A stretch of 64,000 nt of DNA from Candidatus Methylacidiphilales bacterium (GTDB lineage Bacteria; Verrucomicrobiota; Verrucomicrobiia; Methylacidiphilales; CAZTYG01): NCBI GenBank assembly GCA_033875315.1, contig JANRJG010000024.1, positions 42,018 through 106,017 of the forward strand. The letters run 5' to 3'. Every line of letters starts with the position of its first letter. Position 1 is the stretch's first letter. The translations under genes and the position numbers were made by a program. Positions 32,260 through 41,836 of this stretch are shown piece after piece. The notes under the pieces were generated by a model. That model searched no databases. It was not told the origin of the DNA and saw only the letters and a program-made list of their open reading frames with translations.

Positions 32260-34278
32260 TCAGGATCGATCCAGGAATGGCGGGATGGAACAGCCCAAGT
32301 GGTCGCCAATGGCCCGGAGCAATTCCCCCTCGTCCGCATTCCAATTTCCATCGGCCATGACGGTGCGGGCACAGGCCTCGACCACCACCCGGCGGTCGGA
32401 CTCGGGGAGGTCGATCAACCGCTCCATGGCCTGATCGGCTTCGGAAAGGCCGCAATGTTCCGCCTGCGGCAGGGGCGATTGGCCGGGGGCCGCCCCGTAA
32501 ACCGCCGTGCCGGCTGCAAACGCCGCCGCGGCATCCCCATTTTGATAGGCCAACGCCGCCAACAGGGTCTGGATATCCGGCCAGGCGGCTTCCAGCGTCC
32601 GGGGCTCGCGCGCCGGGACCCCTTCCTTCACCTGAATCATTCCGGGAAACAAAGGGTCCAGGCGGCGTTTGACCAATTTCAAGAGCGCATACTCCAGCAA
32701 ACCGATCTCGCCATCTTCCTCAATCAGCACTTCGAGGGTGAGCCGGAATTCACGGTAGGCGGCGGGAGACAAGAGGCGCAGGGTCGGCTGGGCCAGATCG
32801 ACCAAAGGCAGCAGGACCCTCCGGTCCAATCGCCGGAGCGGTCCGCGCAGGAGCAGGGCTTCCTGTCGCAAGAGCGGTTCCGACATCCGTTGCAAGCTGG
32901 CCAGTTGCCGCGCCTCCACTTCGGGGTCGTGGCTCAAGAGCAGGGCAAAGACCAACGCACGGGCCCCGTAGGGTTCCCGCACCGCCTCGCTCAAGATTCC
33001 GGGAAGGTTGGCCAGCAGGTCCGCCGCATAGGCCAGGTGTTCGGCTCCGGCCTCCGGCCAGGCGCTGTCCCGGACCACCGGTTCCACGGTCGTTCCCGGG
33101 GCCAGGGCCGCCACGCCAAGTGAGTCGGCCAAGCCTGCTCCCGTTCCCGAGTACGGGGCAGAGGAAGTAGAAGCACCCCCGGGCCGCACGGCCCGGCTTT
33201 CCAGATGCGCCTCCTCCAACAATTGCGGGGCGACGCGGCGGATGCGTTCCTCCAACGGCGGGTGAGTGGCCCCGATGTCCAACCAGCGGGCCGTCACGCT
33301 GTCGCTGAAAAAGAAATGACCCGCCTCGACCGCATGGCTGGAGCGCAGGCGGTTGTTCCTTCCCAAACCGGCGATCTTGAGCAGGGCCCCGCCGATGCCC
33401 TCCGGATTACGGGTGAACTGGACCGCGGAGGCATCGGCCAGGAATTCCCTTTGACGGGAGACGGCGGCCTGGATGAGGGAGGCGAAGAAATGACCGATCG
33501 ACCCGATCAACATCAGGCCGAGCCCGGCGCCCACGACGACCAGGAGAAGCGCACCACCGCCCTTGTCTTTCCGTCCACTGGAGAAGCGGGCATAGCGCAG
33601 CGATTCCAGCAGGGTCCGGCCGATCACGGCCAGGAAGAGAATACCCGCGGTCAGACAGGTCAGGCGGACATTCAAGCGCATGTCCCCATTGAGGATGTGG
33701 CTGAATTCGTGCGCCACCACCCCTTGCAACTCATCCCGCGTCAACCGCTCGATCGTCCCCCGGGTCACGCCGATGACGGCGTCGGACGGGACGTTTCCGG
33801 CGGCAAAGGCGTTGATCCCCTCCTCGTCGTCGAGCACATAGACCGCGGGCACAGGCAGGCCGGCGGCGATGGCCATTTCCTCGACCACGTTGAGCAGCCG
33901 TCGCTTGTCGGGGTCGGAGGTGCCGGGCGGGACCGGGCGTCCGCCCAGGAGGGTGGCCACCGTGGCGCCGCCTCCGGCCAATTGCAGGGTCTTCCACCCG
34001 CTGCCCACGGCCACCAGGATCAAGGTTGCCCCGGTCACGGCGACAAACAATCCCGGATCAAACCACCCCTGCCCAGGGAAGGGCGCACTCAATCCGGTGG
34101 TGAATCCCTCCCGCTCACGCAAAAGGGTCGGGCTCCGCTTCTCGTGCTCGATCATGCCCAACACCATCACCACCAGGACATAGGTGGCGAGGATGGTCCC
34201 GGCCAGGGCGAGGACGTAATAAGCCAGCCACTGGCGGGTCAGGAGCCTGGCGCGGTCCTGGTGGGCGAAGAAATCCAT
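32260..34278 (-). CDS. M48 (HtpX-like) membrane metalloprotease with large C-terminal extension
   Basis: A 672-residue protein, about twice the length of HtpX. Two N-terminal membrane helices (about 17-42 and 76-95) precede the M48 catalytic domain with the zinc motif HEFSH at 190-194 (ELQGVVAHEFSHILNGDMRLN). Two more hydrophobic segments follow (about 205-220 and 233-260), then SRQREFLADASAVQFTRNPE, which supplies the third zinc ligand Glu, and HPPLEERIRR. The last about 300 residues are a soluble, mostly helical domain I do not recognise. It lies downstream of a lemA gene (83 bp), the common LemA/M48 pairing. Likely inner-membrane protein quality control. Confidence 0.9.
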   Translation of the reverse strand: MDFFAHQDRARLLTRQWLAYYVLALAGTILATYVLVVMVLGMIEHEKRSPTLLREREGFTTGLSAPFPGQGWFDPGLFVAVTGATLILVAVGSGWKTLQLAGGGATVATLLGGRPVPPGTSDPDKRRLLNVVEEMAIAAGLPVPAVYVLDDEEGINAFAAGNVPSDAVIGVTRGTIERLTRDELQGVVAHEFSHILNGDMRLNVRLTCLTAGILFLAVIGRTLLESLRYARFSSGRKDKGGGALLLVVVGAGLGLMLIGSIGHFFASLIQAAVSRQREFLADASAVQFTRNPEGIGGALLKIAGLGRNNRLRSSHAVEAGHFFFSDSVTARWLDIGATHPPLEERIRRVAPQLLEEAHLESRAVRPGGASTSSAPYSGTGAGLADSLGVAALAPGTTVEPVVRDSAWPEAGAEHLAYAADLLANLPGILSEAVREPYGARALVFALLLSHDPEVEARQLASLQRMSEPLLRQEALLLRGPLRRLDRRVLLPLVDLAQPTLRLLSPAAYREFRLTLEVLIEEDGEIGLLEYALLKLVKRRLDPLFPGMIQVKEGVPAREPRTLEAAWPDIQTLLAALAYQNGDAAAAFAAGTAVYGAAPGQSPLPQAEHCGLSEADQAMERLIDLPESDRRVVVEACARTVMADGNWNADEGELLRAIGDHLGCSIPPFLDRS

Positions 34279-34361
34279 CGCGGGTCGGTCGGGTGCGGCC
34301 CCGTTCAGCGGGCCCAGGTGGTCAGATGATCAGATGGTCGGGAGGTTGGGAGCGCAGCGGA

Positions 34362-34973
34362 TCAGGTGAAGCTGACTTTGGGGGCCTCGCGCTCGGCTGG
34401 ATTGGCCACCTCGAAGAGCTGCGCCGCCTGAAAGCCGAAAAAGTTCGCCAACAAGTTGTTGGGGAACGTTTCACGGGCGGTGTTGTAGGAAAGCACGGAG
34501 TCGTTGTAGGCCTGGCGGGCGAAGGCCACTTTGTTCTCGGTCGAGGTCAGTTCCTCGGTCAACTGCATCATGTTCTGGTTGGCCTTGAGGTCGGGATAGG
34601 ATTCCACCACGGCCAGCAGCCGTCCGAGGGCCCCCTGGAGGTTCCCCTCGGCGGAGGCCACGCCCTGGATGGCGGCGGCGTCCGAGGGGTCGGAGGAGGC
34701 CTTCTGGTTGGCACTGACCGCGCTCGCGCGGGCGGCGATGACCGCTTCGAGGGTTTCACGCTCGTGCTTGAGGTAACCTTTGGCGGTTTCCACCAAGTTG
34801 GGGATGAGGTCGTAGCGGCGCTTGAGCTGGACATCGATCTGGGCGTAGGCGTTCTTGGTCCGGTTGCGCAGGGTGACCAGGTGGTTGTAGATGCCGATGA
34901 ATGAACCGGCCACAGCCAGCAACACCACCACCACGATCACTAAACCGATGAGAACGACCAATCCAAGCGCCAT
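34362..34973 (-). CDS. lemA: LemA family protein
   Basis: A 203-residue protein from the ATG at 34973. One N-terminal membrane helix (about residues 2-27, LGLVVLIGLVIVVVVLLAVA) is followed by the helical LemA domain with NRTKNAYAQIDVQLKRRYDL, IPNLVETAKGYLKHERE, YPDLKANQNMMQLTEELTST and RQAYNDSVLSYNTARETFPN. All are typical. LemA proteins commonly sit next to M48 peptidases, as here. The longer open frame to 35099 overlaps the preceding gene and is not used; the start lies 1 bp after that gene's stop, so translation is coupled. Confidence 0.93.
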   Translation of the reverse strand: MALGLVVLIGLVIVVVVLLAVAGSFIGIYNHLVTLRNRTKNAYAQIDVQLKRRYDLIPNLVETAKGYLKHERETLEAVIAARASAVSANQKASSDPSDAAAIQGVASAEGNLQGALGRLLAVVESYPDLKANQNMMQLTEELTSTENKVAFARQAYNDSVLSYNTARETFPNNLLANFFGFQAAQLFEVANPAEREAPKVSFT

Positions 34974-34974
34974 A

Positions 34975-35379
34975 TCAGGAGGCTGTGCGAACGCGGGGAG
35001 CCGGGCAAGTGTTTTCCCCGCTCCGCAGGACTGTGAGCAGTGCATCGGAGGGATCGGTGTCCCGGCGGCTGGCTCCGGCAGGAACGGCGGCCAGGCCACC
35101 CCTCCCTTGCAGGAGCAGAAGCCGGTTGGCCCATTGGCGGCCGAGAACAGGATCGCGCAGGAGATTGTCCAACGCCCCGGCCAGCGTGTTCATTTCCGGA
35201 GTCCCCAACCGCTCCATGTCGGAAAACGGAAAAGGCTTCCAGCCCAATCCCGCCTGGGCCAGGAGAAAAAAATCCCCGGCTTCACGGACCGGATACAGTC
35301 CCGGCCCGCCACGGGCACGCCCTTCCAACCGCTCGAGGAGCGCGGCAATCCGGATTCCGGCTTTTGTGGGTTGGGTCAC
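34975..35379 (-). CDS. Hypothetical protein between nth and lemA
   Basis: A 134-residue soluble protein (MTQPTKAGIRIAALLERLEG). There are no membrane segments or cysteines in a metal pattern. The sequence has alternating helical stretches and a short beta-like VREAGDFFLLAQAGLGWKP. I do not recognise a family. It is supported as real by a 4-bp ATGA overlap with the nth stop and by only 1 bp to the lemA start, which places it inside an nth, unknown, lemA, M48 operon. Confidence 0.6.
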   Translation of the reverse strand: MTQPTKAGIRIAALLERLEGRARGGPGLYPVREAGDFFLLAQAGLGWKPFPFSDMERLGTPEMNTLAGALDNLLRDPVLGRQWANRLLLLQGRGGLAAVPAGASRRDTDPSDALLTVLRSGENTCPAPRVRTAS

Positions 35380-36071
35380 GGCTTGATTTTGGTCCGGTCC
35401 CGCCGCTTGTCCAGCGCCGGCCTGCGCTTTTTTGGGGCCGCCCGGTCCACAGAGGGACAGAGGTCACGCAGTTCACAGCCCGCACAGTCCGGATTCTGCG
35501 CCTTGCAGCGACGACGCCCATGCCAGATCAACAAGTGCGAGATCCGGGTCCAGTCCCCGCGCGGGATCAGGGGCATCAGGGCGAACTCCACCTTGACCGC
35601 ATCCTGGTGCCGGGTCAGGCCGAAGCGGCGGGCCAGTCGTCCGACATGGGTGTCGACCACAATCCCCTCTTGGATGCCGAAGGCGTCGCCGAGAACCACA
35701 TTGGCCGTTTTGCGTCCGACCCCGGGCAGCGCGTGGAGTGTTTCCAGATCGCAGGGCACATTCCCGCCGTGCTGGTCCACCAGCGCCCGGGCCGCACCGA
35801 GGATCGATTTGGCCTTGTTGCGGTAAAATCCGGTCGGCCGGATGATCGCTTCCAGCTCCTCCGTTTTTGCGGCGGCCATCGCTTCCGCCGTGGGGAACCG
35901 CCGGAACAATTCCGGGGTGGTCTTGTTGACCCGCACGTCGGTGCACTGCGCGGAAAGGATCGTCGCCACCAGCAACTCAAAGGGGTTGCGGTGCTCGAGT
36001 TCACAGTGCGCCCCGGGATAGAGGGCCTTCAAGCGGGCGAGCAGGGCGGCGGCACGGGCGGGGCGTTCCAT
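35376..36071 (-). CDS. nth: Endonuclease III (DNA glycosylase/AP lyase)
   Basis: A 231-residue base-excision-repair enzyme that removes oxidised pyrimidines and cuts the abasic site. The helix-hairpin-helix LPGVGRKTANVVL contains the catalytic Lys; the catalytic Asp is in VVDTHVGRLARR. The C-terminal 4Fe-4S loop is intact with C-x6-C-x2-C-x5-C spacing (CKAQNPDCAGCELRDLC). N-terminal NPFELLVATILSAQCTDVRVN is typical. It is the first gene of the leftward operon with the unknown gene, lemA and the M48 protease, and is divergent from glpX (93 bp). Confidence 0.97.
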   Translation of the reverse strand: MERPARAAALLARLKALYPGAHCELEHRNPFELLVATILSAQCTDVRVNKTTPELFRRFPTAEAMAAAKTEELEAIIRPTGFYRNKAKSILGAARALVDQHGGNVPCDLETLHALPGVGRKTANVVLGDAFGIQEGIVVDTHVGRLARRFGLTRHQDAVKVEFALMPLIPRGDWTRISHLLIWHGRRRCKAQNPDCAGCELRDLCPSVDRAAPKKRRPALDKRRDRTKIKP

Positions 36072-36164
36072 GAACGCACCTTAACGCGGATGTGCGCCCC
36101 GCCAAGTCCCACCCATGATCAAGAAAACATCGCCAGCGCATGAAATTCCGTCATATGTGGAGAC

Positions 36165-37223
36165 ATGCCCGACCGCCCCCTCATCGACGTCGAACGCCAA
36201 CTGGAATTCGACTTTCTCCGCACCACCGAAATGGCCGCCCTGGCCACCCTCCCCTGGCTCGGCAAGGGCCGCAAAGAAGATGCCGATGCCGCCGCCTGCG
36301 ACGCCATGCGCGGGATGTTCGACCTGATGGACATCCGGGGCGAGGTGGTCATCGGCGAGGGCATCAAGGACGAGGCCCCGGGGATCTTCTACGGGGAGCG
36401 CCTCGGCTACGGCGGTCCGGAAAGCCCGCGCTTCGAGATCGCCGTCGACCCGGTCGACGGCACCACCAACGTCAGCAAGGGCATGTCCAATTCCCTCAGC
36501 TGCCTCGTGGCCGCCCAGATCGAGGGGGACTGCACCTCGTGCCTCCAGGCCATCCCGGCCTTCTACCTGCAAAAACTGGCCTATCCTCTCGCTGTCCGCC
36601 GTGCCTGGATGGACGATCCCTCCCTCCCCATCGATATCGACGCACCGATCGGCGAGGTCATCGATGTGACGGCCCGGATTCTGGGCAAAGACCCCCGCGA
36701 CGTCGTGGTCTGCGTGCTCGACCGGCCGCGCAACGCCGCGTTGATCGAGGATATTCGCCGCAAGGGCGCGGCCCTGCGCATGATCGTCGACGGCGACATC
36801 GCTGCCGCCCTGGCCCCGGCCATGCAGTCCTCCCCCATCGACCTCTATGCCGGGATCGGCGGGGCGCCCGAGGGCGTGCTGGCGGCGGCGGCCCTGCGCT
36901 GCCTCGGGGGCGGCATGCGGGCCAAGATCTGGGTGCGTGATGAAGCCGAACGCCAATCGCTCATCCAGGCGGGTTGGGGCGACCGATTGGACAGGCAATT
37001 CATGTCGCGCGACCTGGCCATGGGCAAGAACATCATCTTCGCCGCCACCGGCATCACCCAGAGCCCGCTGGTCAAGGGCGTGGAAGTGACCGGGAACATC
37101 TGCGTGACCCATTCCGTGCTCATGCGCGCGCGCAGCGGAACCGTGCGGTTCATCGAGGCCCGCCACGATCTCTCGCGCAAGACCCTCCACCGCCGGTCCA
37201 CCCGGGCGGAAGGAAAGATATAA
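36165..37223 (+). CDS. glpX: Fructose-1,6-bisphosphatase class II
   Basis: A 352-residue GlpX-type phosphatase of the Li-sensitive phosphatase superfamily, a gluconeogenic enzyme. Motifs: ALATLPWLGKGRKEDADAAA, GEVVIGEGIKDEAPG, then the metal-binding FEIAVDPVDGTTNVSKGM, VIVDGDIAAALAPAM-type segment and IGGAPEGVLAAAALRCLGGG. In organisms with a Calvin cycle this class can also hydrolyse sedoheptulose bisphosphate; nothing here indicates that. An ATP-grasp-like gene follows 23 bp downstream and may be co-transcribed. Confidence 0.95.
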   Translation: MPDRPLIDVERQLEFDFLRTTEMAALATLPWLGKGRKEDADAAACDAMRGMFDLMDIRGEVVIGEGIKDEAPGIFYGERLGYGGPESPRFEIAVDPVDGTTNVSKGMSNSLSCLVAAQIEGDCTSCLQAIPAFYLQKLAYPLAVRRAWMDDPSLPIDIDAPIGEVIDVTARILGKDPRDVVVCVLDRPRNAALIEDIRRKGAALRMIVDGDIAAALAPAMQSSPIDLYAGIGGAPEGVLAAAALRCLGGGMRAKIWVRDEAERQSLIQAGWGDRLDRQFMSRDLAMGKNIIFAATGITQSPLVKGVEVTGNICVTHSVLMRARSGTVRFIEARHDLSRKTLHRRSTRAEGKI

Positions 37224-37246
37224 CGGGAATCCCGGCCAACCCTGGA

Positions 37247-38200
37247 ATGAACCCTGCAACCCGCGGCGGAAAGCCCCCGCCGCGCCGCACCCTGCTGATG
37301 GCCCACGAAGCCCTGGGTGGAACACGCCACGGGGGTTACTTGGTCTCGGCGATGCGTCCGATTTGGGAAAGCTGGGGCTGCCGCATCCTCGATGTCGATT
37401 CGCCCCACCACTGGCCCGGGGCCGATGCCGTTTTTGTCCATGTCGACCTCACGTTCGTGCCCTCCGGCTACGCGAAAGAAGCCACGCGTTATGCCACAAC
37501 CCTCAACGCCAGAGCGGACTCCATCGCCAAACGCACCTGCACCAGCGGCGTGATCCGTTCTGGAGACGGCTACGAGGGGCCGGTGATGGTGAAAACCAAC
37601 CTCAATCATGCGGGTATTCCTGAAGTGCGCCAATGGAACCGGCAACATCCCCCCGCACGGTGGCCCCGGCTGACCAACCGTTGGCCTTTCCGGAAGAACG
37701 CCGCAGACCCTCCCCCACCCAGCCTCAGCAAGGAATCCTACACCGTTTTCGCCTCACCCCGGCTGGTCCCCCCGGGGATCTACGACAACCCCGAATGGGT
37801 CGTTCAACGCTTTTGCACAGAACGATACGGCGATGAATTCGTCCTTCGGGAGTATTACTTTCTTGGAGAAGCCGAGTGTCTCCGAACCGAAATCGGCAGG
37901 GAACCCATCTTCACCAGTGGTCGCTTGATCCACCATGCGGCCGGGCCGATCCACGGCGAATTGAGATCCCTGCGGCAGAAACTCGGATTGGACTACGGAA
38001 AAATCGACTACGTGATGGAAGACGGAAAACCTTTCATTTTTGATGTCAACAAAACCATCGGAGCGGACACCCCTCCCACGAAAGCCAGCAAGGAACTGGC
38101 GTCCTTGCTGGCCTGGGGCCTCTTTCCCAAGTGGGAGATGTTCCGCCACGGGGGAGCACCCTCCGCGAACGCCCGTTCCCAGGAAAGCTTCGAGGAATAG
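37247..38200 (+). CDS. ATP-grasp-like protein, unknown substrate
   Basis: About 317 residues from the ATG at 37247 (MNPATRGGKP; Met at 37298 also possible; the open frame to 36974 overlaps glpX and is a shadow). The N-terminal half has DAVFVHVDLTFVPSGYAKEA and KRTCTSGVIRSGDGYEGPVM followed by VKTNLNHAG. The C-terminal half has FVLREYYFLGEAECLRTEI and, near the end, LGLDYGKIDYVMEDGKPFIF-DVNKT, the acidic and Asn metal ligands typical of ATP-grasp ligases. It probably ligates or phosphorylates a small molecule. It lies between glpX and the carotenoid cluster, with a link to neither evident. Confidence 0.6.
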   Translation: MNPATRGGKPPPRRTLLMAHEALGGTRHGGYLVSAMRPIWESWGCRILDVDSPHHWPGADAVFVHVDLTFVPSGYAKEATRYATTLNARADSIAKRTCTSGVIRSGDGYEGPVMVKTNLNHAGIPEVRQWNRQHPPARWPRLTNRWPFRKNAADPPPPSLSKESYTVFASPRLVPPGIYDNPEWVVQRFCTERYGDEFVLREYYFLGEAECLRTEIGREPIFTSGRLIHHAAGPIHGELRSLRQKLGLDYGKIDYVMEDGKPFIFDVNKTIGADTPPTKASKELASLLAWGLFPKWEMFRHGGAPSANARSQESFEE

Positions 38201-38344
38201 TCCTGCTCAGCGGATGCGGACCGGAAGCGCCGGATGTTTTCCGCGTATCGATCTGCCCCATTTCGTCCCGGATCCCGGGATAAGGCCCCCACTGTCCGTG
38301 TCCGATCATCCCCCGCGCGACTTGTGTTGGATCGTTTTCGGGCT

Positions 38345-39829
38345 ATGGCTCTTCAGATGCCGCAGTTGCCCGAATCCTTCCACGCCGTGGTCATTGGCGG
38401 GGGACTCGGGGGATTGGCGGCGGCCCTGCGGCTGCGCGCCTCCGGGGCCCGGGTCACCCTGTTGGAAAAAAACGCCCAAACCGGCGGCAAGGCGGTGGAA
38501 ATCCGCGCGGCCGGTTTTCGCTGGGACACCGGCCCCTCCCTCCTGACCATGCCCTGGGTGTTGGAGGACCTCTTCACCGCCGCCGGAGCCCGGTCGTCGG
38601 ATCACCTCTCCCTTGAACGGATCAGTCCGGTCTGCCGCTACTTCTGGCCTGATGGAACGTCGATCGACGAAGATGAGGCCTTTTTCCAACGCCCGGAGGT
38701 GGCCCGGTTCCTCCATTACGCCCAGGGAATCTACGAGCTTTCCGGAGAAGCCTTTTTGACCCGTCCGCCGGAGGATCTGTGGAAGGCCTTCCATCCGGCT
38801 AACTGGCACAAACTGATCCACCTCCCCAAAGTCGCCACCTTCCAGTCTGTCAGCCAGACTGTGGACCGTTATTTCACCGATTCCCATCTGCGCCAGCTTT
38901 TCAAACGCTTCGCCACCTACAACGGCAGCAGCCCTTACGCCGCCCCGGCCACCTTCAATGTCATCCCCTATGTCGAAGCCACCTTCGGCGCCTGGTATGT
39001 CCGCGGCGGCATGGCCCGCATCGCCGAAGCCCTCACCCGTTTGGCCTGCGAGCGCGGGATCACTGTGCGAACCGCCACGGAAGTCCTCCGAATCGACGCC
39101 TCCGGCATTCACTTGCGCGGTGGCGAAATCCTCCAGGCCGACTGCACTGTGTTCAATGGCGATGTCATCCGGGCCCACCGCGACTGCATCCGCTTTCCCG
39201 GTCACGAGGCCGAGGCTGCCCGTCTGGCCAAACCGGCGCTTTCCCTCTCCGGCTTTGTCCTCCTCTTGGGCGTGGACCGCCGCTTCCCCCAACTCAGCCA
39301 CCACAACATCTATTTCAGCCAGGACTACCGGACGGAATTCAACGACCTCTTCCAACGCCGGATTCCCCCTGGGGAACCCACGCTCTATCTCAGTGCCACC
39401 GCGCACAGTGATCCCGCCGATGCCCCGCCCGGTGGAGACAACCTCTTCATCCTGGCCAATTGTCCGGCGGACGACGGCACGGTCGACTGGTCCACAGGCA
39501 AGGAGTCCTATGCTGAAGAAATCATCCAAATGTTGGAGCGTCGGGGTTTGAGCGGCTTGCGTGGTTCGATCCGCCACCAAGAGGCCCTGAGCCCGGCGGA
39601 CTTTGCCGCCCGCGACCTCAGTTCCGGCGGCGCACTCTATGGCTGGGCCTCGCACAGCCCGTTGACCGCCCTGCTCCGACCCCCGCTCCAATCCCGGCTG
39701 GATCCCTCGGTCTTTTTCGTTGGCGGCACCACCCACCCCGGGGGCGGCATCCCGCTGGTCCTGCTGAGCGCGCAAATGGCGGTGGAAAAGATCCTCCGCC
39801 GGTTTGGCGATGGAGGAAGCCGGCCATGA
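38345..39829 (+). CDS. crtI: CrtI-type carotenoid desaturase/oxidoreductase
   Basis: A 494-residue FAD enzyme from the ATG at 38345. N-terminal dinucleotide-binding motif AVVIGGGLGGLAAALRLRAS, then LLEKNAQTGGKAVEIRAAGF and FRWDTGPSLLTMPWVLEDLF, all standard for the phytoene-desaturase family. The C-terminal FAD motif is VFFVGGTTHPGGGIPLVLLS. The most likely reaction is stepwise desaturation of phytoene toward lycopene. CrtD/CrtN-like specificities cannot be excluded. Its stop overlaps the start of the CruF-like gene by 4 bp. The phytoene synthase and diphosphate synthase are about 3-5 kb away on the other strand. Confidence 0.9.
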   Translation: MALQMPQLPESFHAVVIGGGLGGLAAALRLRASGARVTLLEKNAQTGGKAVEIRAAGFRWDTGPSLLTMPWVLEDLFTAAGARSSDHLSLERISPVCRYFWPDGTSIDEDEAFFQRPEVARFLHYAQGIYELSGEAFLTRPPEDLWKAFHPANWHKLIHLPKVATFQSVSQTVDRYFTDSHLRQLFKRFATYNGSSPYAAPATFNVIPYVEATFGAWYVRGGMARIAEALTRLACERGITVRTATEVLRIDASGIHLRGGEILQADCTVFNGDVIRAHRDCIRFPGHEAEAARLAKPALSLSGFVLLLGVDRRFPQLSHHNIYFSQDYRTEFNDLFQRRIPPGEPTLYLSATAHSDPADAPPGGDNLFILANCPADDGTVDWSTGKESYAEEIIQMLERRGLSGLRGSIRHQEALSPADFAARDLSSGGALYGWASHSPLTALLRPPLQSRLDPSVFFVGGTTHPGGGIPLVLLSAQMAVEKILRRFGDGGSRP

Positions 39830-40593
39830 TCAGCCGCATCCGACAATCACTTCACGGCCACTGGCACAACTTCCTCCGGCTTTCACCCGAGGACCGATTC
39901 TCGGAGGCCGTCTGGTGGATTTTCCTCATCTGGTCGACGGTGGGCCTGTTCATCATGGCCGCCGGGGTGACGGAGCAAACCGTGCTGGCGCTCGATCTGG
40001 GACCGACGCTCCAGCCGGCAGCCCTGGCCTGTCTGCACTGGGGGGATTTTTTGTTCCTGCTTTTTGGCGCCATCGTGGTGTGGACAACGGCGTCCGGGGT
40101 CCTGCCACGGCGCGACGCCTGGAAAGCGGTCTGGGTGGTGGCGGTGGGTTCGGGACTGGTCGAGACCATCGGCACCCTGACGGGTTTCCCATTCGGCTCC
40201 TACACCTACCTCGGACGGATGGGCCCGCAGATTGGTCCGTTGCCCCTGGCCATCCCGGCGGCCTGGTGGATGGTGGTGGCCGGATTCTACCTGACCTTCC
40301 GGCGTTTGCTGCCCCATGCCGGACGCCGAAGCCTTTGCCTGCTGACCGCTTCGGCGGCCACCGCATTCGACTGGGTGATGGAACCTTTTGCCTGGCAGGT
40401 GCGGGGCTACTGGCAATGGCACGACGGCCGGGTGCCGGCGGAAAACTACGCCGCCTGGTTCGTGCTCAGCTTTCTCCTGGCCCGTTTGGCCCCGCTGCAC
40501 AGCCCGGTCGGCTGGAAGACCGACCTGCGTGCGGCAGGTGTACTTGCGCTGACTCTCATGCTCTTTGTCGTCGGCCGGCTGGCCGCAGCCTGA
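39826..40593 (+). CDS. cruF: CruF-like carotenoid 1,2-hydratase (membrane)
   Basis: A 255-residue polytopic membrane protein with about seven hydrophobic segments. Family features of CruF / bisanhydrobacterioruberin hydratase include GLVETIGTLTGFPFGSYTYL, GPLPLAIPAAWWMVV, ATAFDWVMEPFAWQVRGYWQ and WHDGRVPAENYAAWFVLS. These enzymes add water to the terminal psi end of acyclic carotenoids, giving the tertiary hydroxyl used for glycosylation. Translationally coupled to the desaturase (4-bp overlap), which supports a hydroxylated acyclic carotenoid. Confidence 0.85.
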   Translation: MISRIRQSLHGHWHNFLRLSPEDRFSEAVWWIFLIWSTVGLFIMAAGVTEQTVLALDLGPTLQPAALACLHWGDFLFLLFGAIVVWTTASGVLPRRDAWKAVWVVAVGSGLVETIGTLTGFPFGSYTYLGRMGPQIGPLPLAIPAAWWMVVAGFYLTFRRLLPHAGRRSLCLLTASAATAFDWVMEPFAWQVRGYWQWHDGRVPAENYAAWFVLSFLLARLAPLHSPVGWKTDLRAAGVLALTLMLFVVGRLAAA

Positions 40594-40600
40594 GAACCAG

Positions 40601-40635
40601 GGCAACAGGGATGGGTATCCCCGTCTACAAGACAG
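40601..40635 (+). repeat. Single copy of repeat module 2
   Basis: The dyad GGGATGGGTATCCCC followed by GTCTACAAGACAGAG, matching module 2 of the composite repeats at 22221-22259 and 27449-27480. It lies between convergent genes, 8 bp after the cruF stop. Confidence 0.8.
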
Positions 40636-40682
40636 AGGCAGGAGGGGAAACAGGGCGGCCACTGGGTGAACCGGCCATGATC

Positions 40683-41822
40683 CTACCCCGGATAAACCCG
40701 GCCCTTCCAACGGATCTTCCCCGCGGCATGCCAGCGCCAGGAATTCAACGCGATGGCCAGCACCAACAACTGGGCCAGGGGGTGCCAGGCCACACCGGGG
40801 AGTGGTTGGCGGCAGCGCCAGGCAATCCAAAACCTCTGCAGCAGGACCAACAGCACCTGGCCCGCCGCCAGGGCCAAAGCCACCGGCCCGAGGCCGGACA
40901 CACCGGCTGCGCCGCCCAGCAGGACCAGGAACGGCCACAGTCCCCATAAAAACTCCACCGCGTGAAACACAAGGAAGGCGGACGTCGAGGCCTCGAAGCC
41001 CGCGCGCAGATTCTTGGAAAACCCTTCCCAGAGCTGTGGATACGATTCATACATCCGGCAGGACACCATCCGGCTGCCATCCAGATTCCGCACCCGGCCA
41101 CCCGAGGATTTCAATTCCCGCGCCAGGGCGACATCGTCGACCAAATGGCAACGCACGGCCCCGTGTCCACCAATCTTCTGATAGGCAGTCCTCCGGAAAA
41201 GCATGAACTGGCCGTTGGCCGCACCCAGGCTGCGGCGCCGCCCGGGCATCCAATGGGGCATGAAAACCAACAGGAGCACCAGCATGAAGGGGACCACCGC
41301 ACGTTCGCTCCAAGTCCGGACGTCCTGGCGCGGCCAGAGTGAAACCAGATCCAGGCGTCCGAGCTCCACCTCCCCCATCGCCGACGCCAGTGAGCCTGTT
41401 TCGTGCCGGGTATCGGCGTCGGTGAAAAGCAGGAATTCACCGGCGGCCTGTTCCGCCAACTGGTGGCAGGCCCAGGCCTTTCCAGTCCAACCCGGCGGCA
41501 GCGCGGTTCCGGAAATACAGCGGATACGCGGTTCGCGGGCGCTGAAGGCGGCCACCACTTCCGCCGTGCCGTCATCGGACCGGTCGTCAAGCACGAGGAT
41601 TTCCCACCTGGGCCAATCCTGGTGGAGCAGGGATTCCAGGCACGGCCCGATCCTCCCGGCCTCATTGCGGGCGGGCACGAGAATGGAGACCAGGGGGACC
41701 TCCGAGGAAGGGATGGCCCGGCTCCGCGGGCGGCGGAAACACAACAGATTGGCGGCGAGGTTGGAACCCAATCCCAGGGTGATGAGAAAACCGGCCAGGG
41801 CGAGGTAATCCAGGACGGACAT
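40683..41822 (-). CDS. Family 2 glycosyltransferase of the carotenoid cluster
   Basis: A 379-residue membrane glycosyltransferase from the ATG at 41822. One N-terminal helix (LALAGFLITLGLGSNLAANL), then a GT-A domain with VSILVPARNEAGRIGPCLES, VLDDRSDDGTAEVV, LLFTDADTRH (DxD-type metal motif), DDVALARELKSSGG and KNLRAGF. Three C-terminal membrane helices follow. It resembles CruC/CrtQ and HpnB-type transferases. Position between cruF and an acyltransferase gene suggests that it glycosylates the carotenoid hydroxyl. The acyltransferase gene lies 14 bp upstream. Confidence 0.8.
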   Translation of the reverse strand: MSVLDYLALAGFLITLGLGSNLAANLLCFRRPRSRAIPSSEVPLVSILVPARNEAGRIGPCLESLLHQDWPRWEILVLDDRSDDGTAEVVAAFSAREPRIRCISGTALPPGWTGKAWACHQLAEQAAGEFLLFTDADTRHETGSLASAMGEVELGRLDLVSLWPRQDVRTWSERAVVPFMLVLLLVFMPHWMPGRRRSLGAANGQFMLFRRTAYQKIGGHGAVRCHLVDDVALARELKSSGGRVRNLDGSRMVSCRMYESYPQLWEGFSKNLRAGFEASTSAFLVFHAVEFLWGLWPFLVLLGGAAGVSGLGPVALALAAGQVLLVLLQRFWIAWRCRQPLPGVAWHPLAQLLVLAIALNSWRWHAAGKIRWKGRVYPG

Positions 41823-41836
41823 GGTGAAAGGGCGGC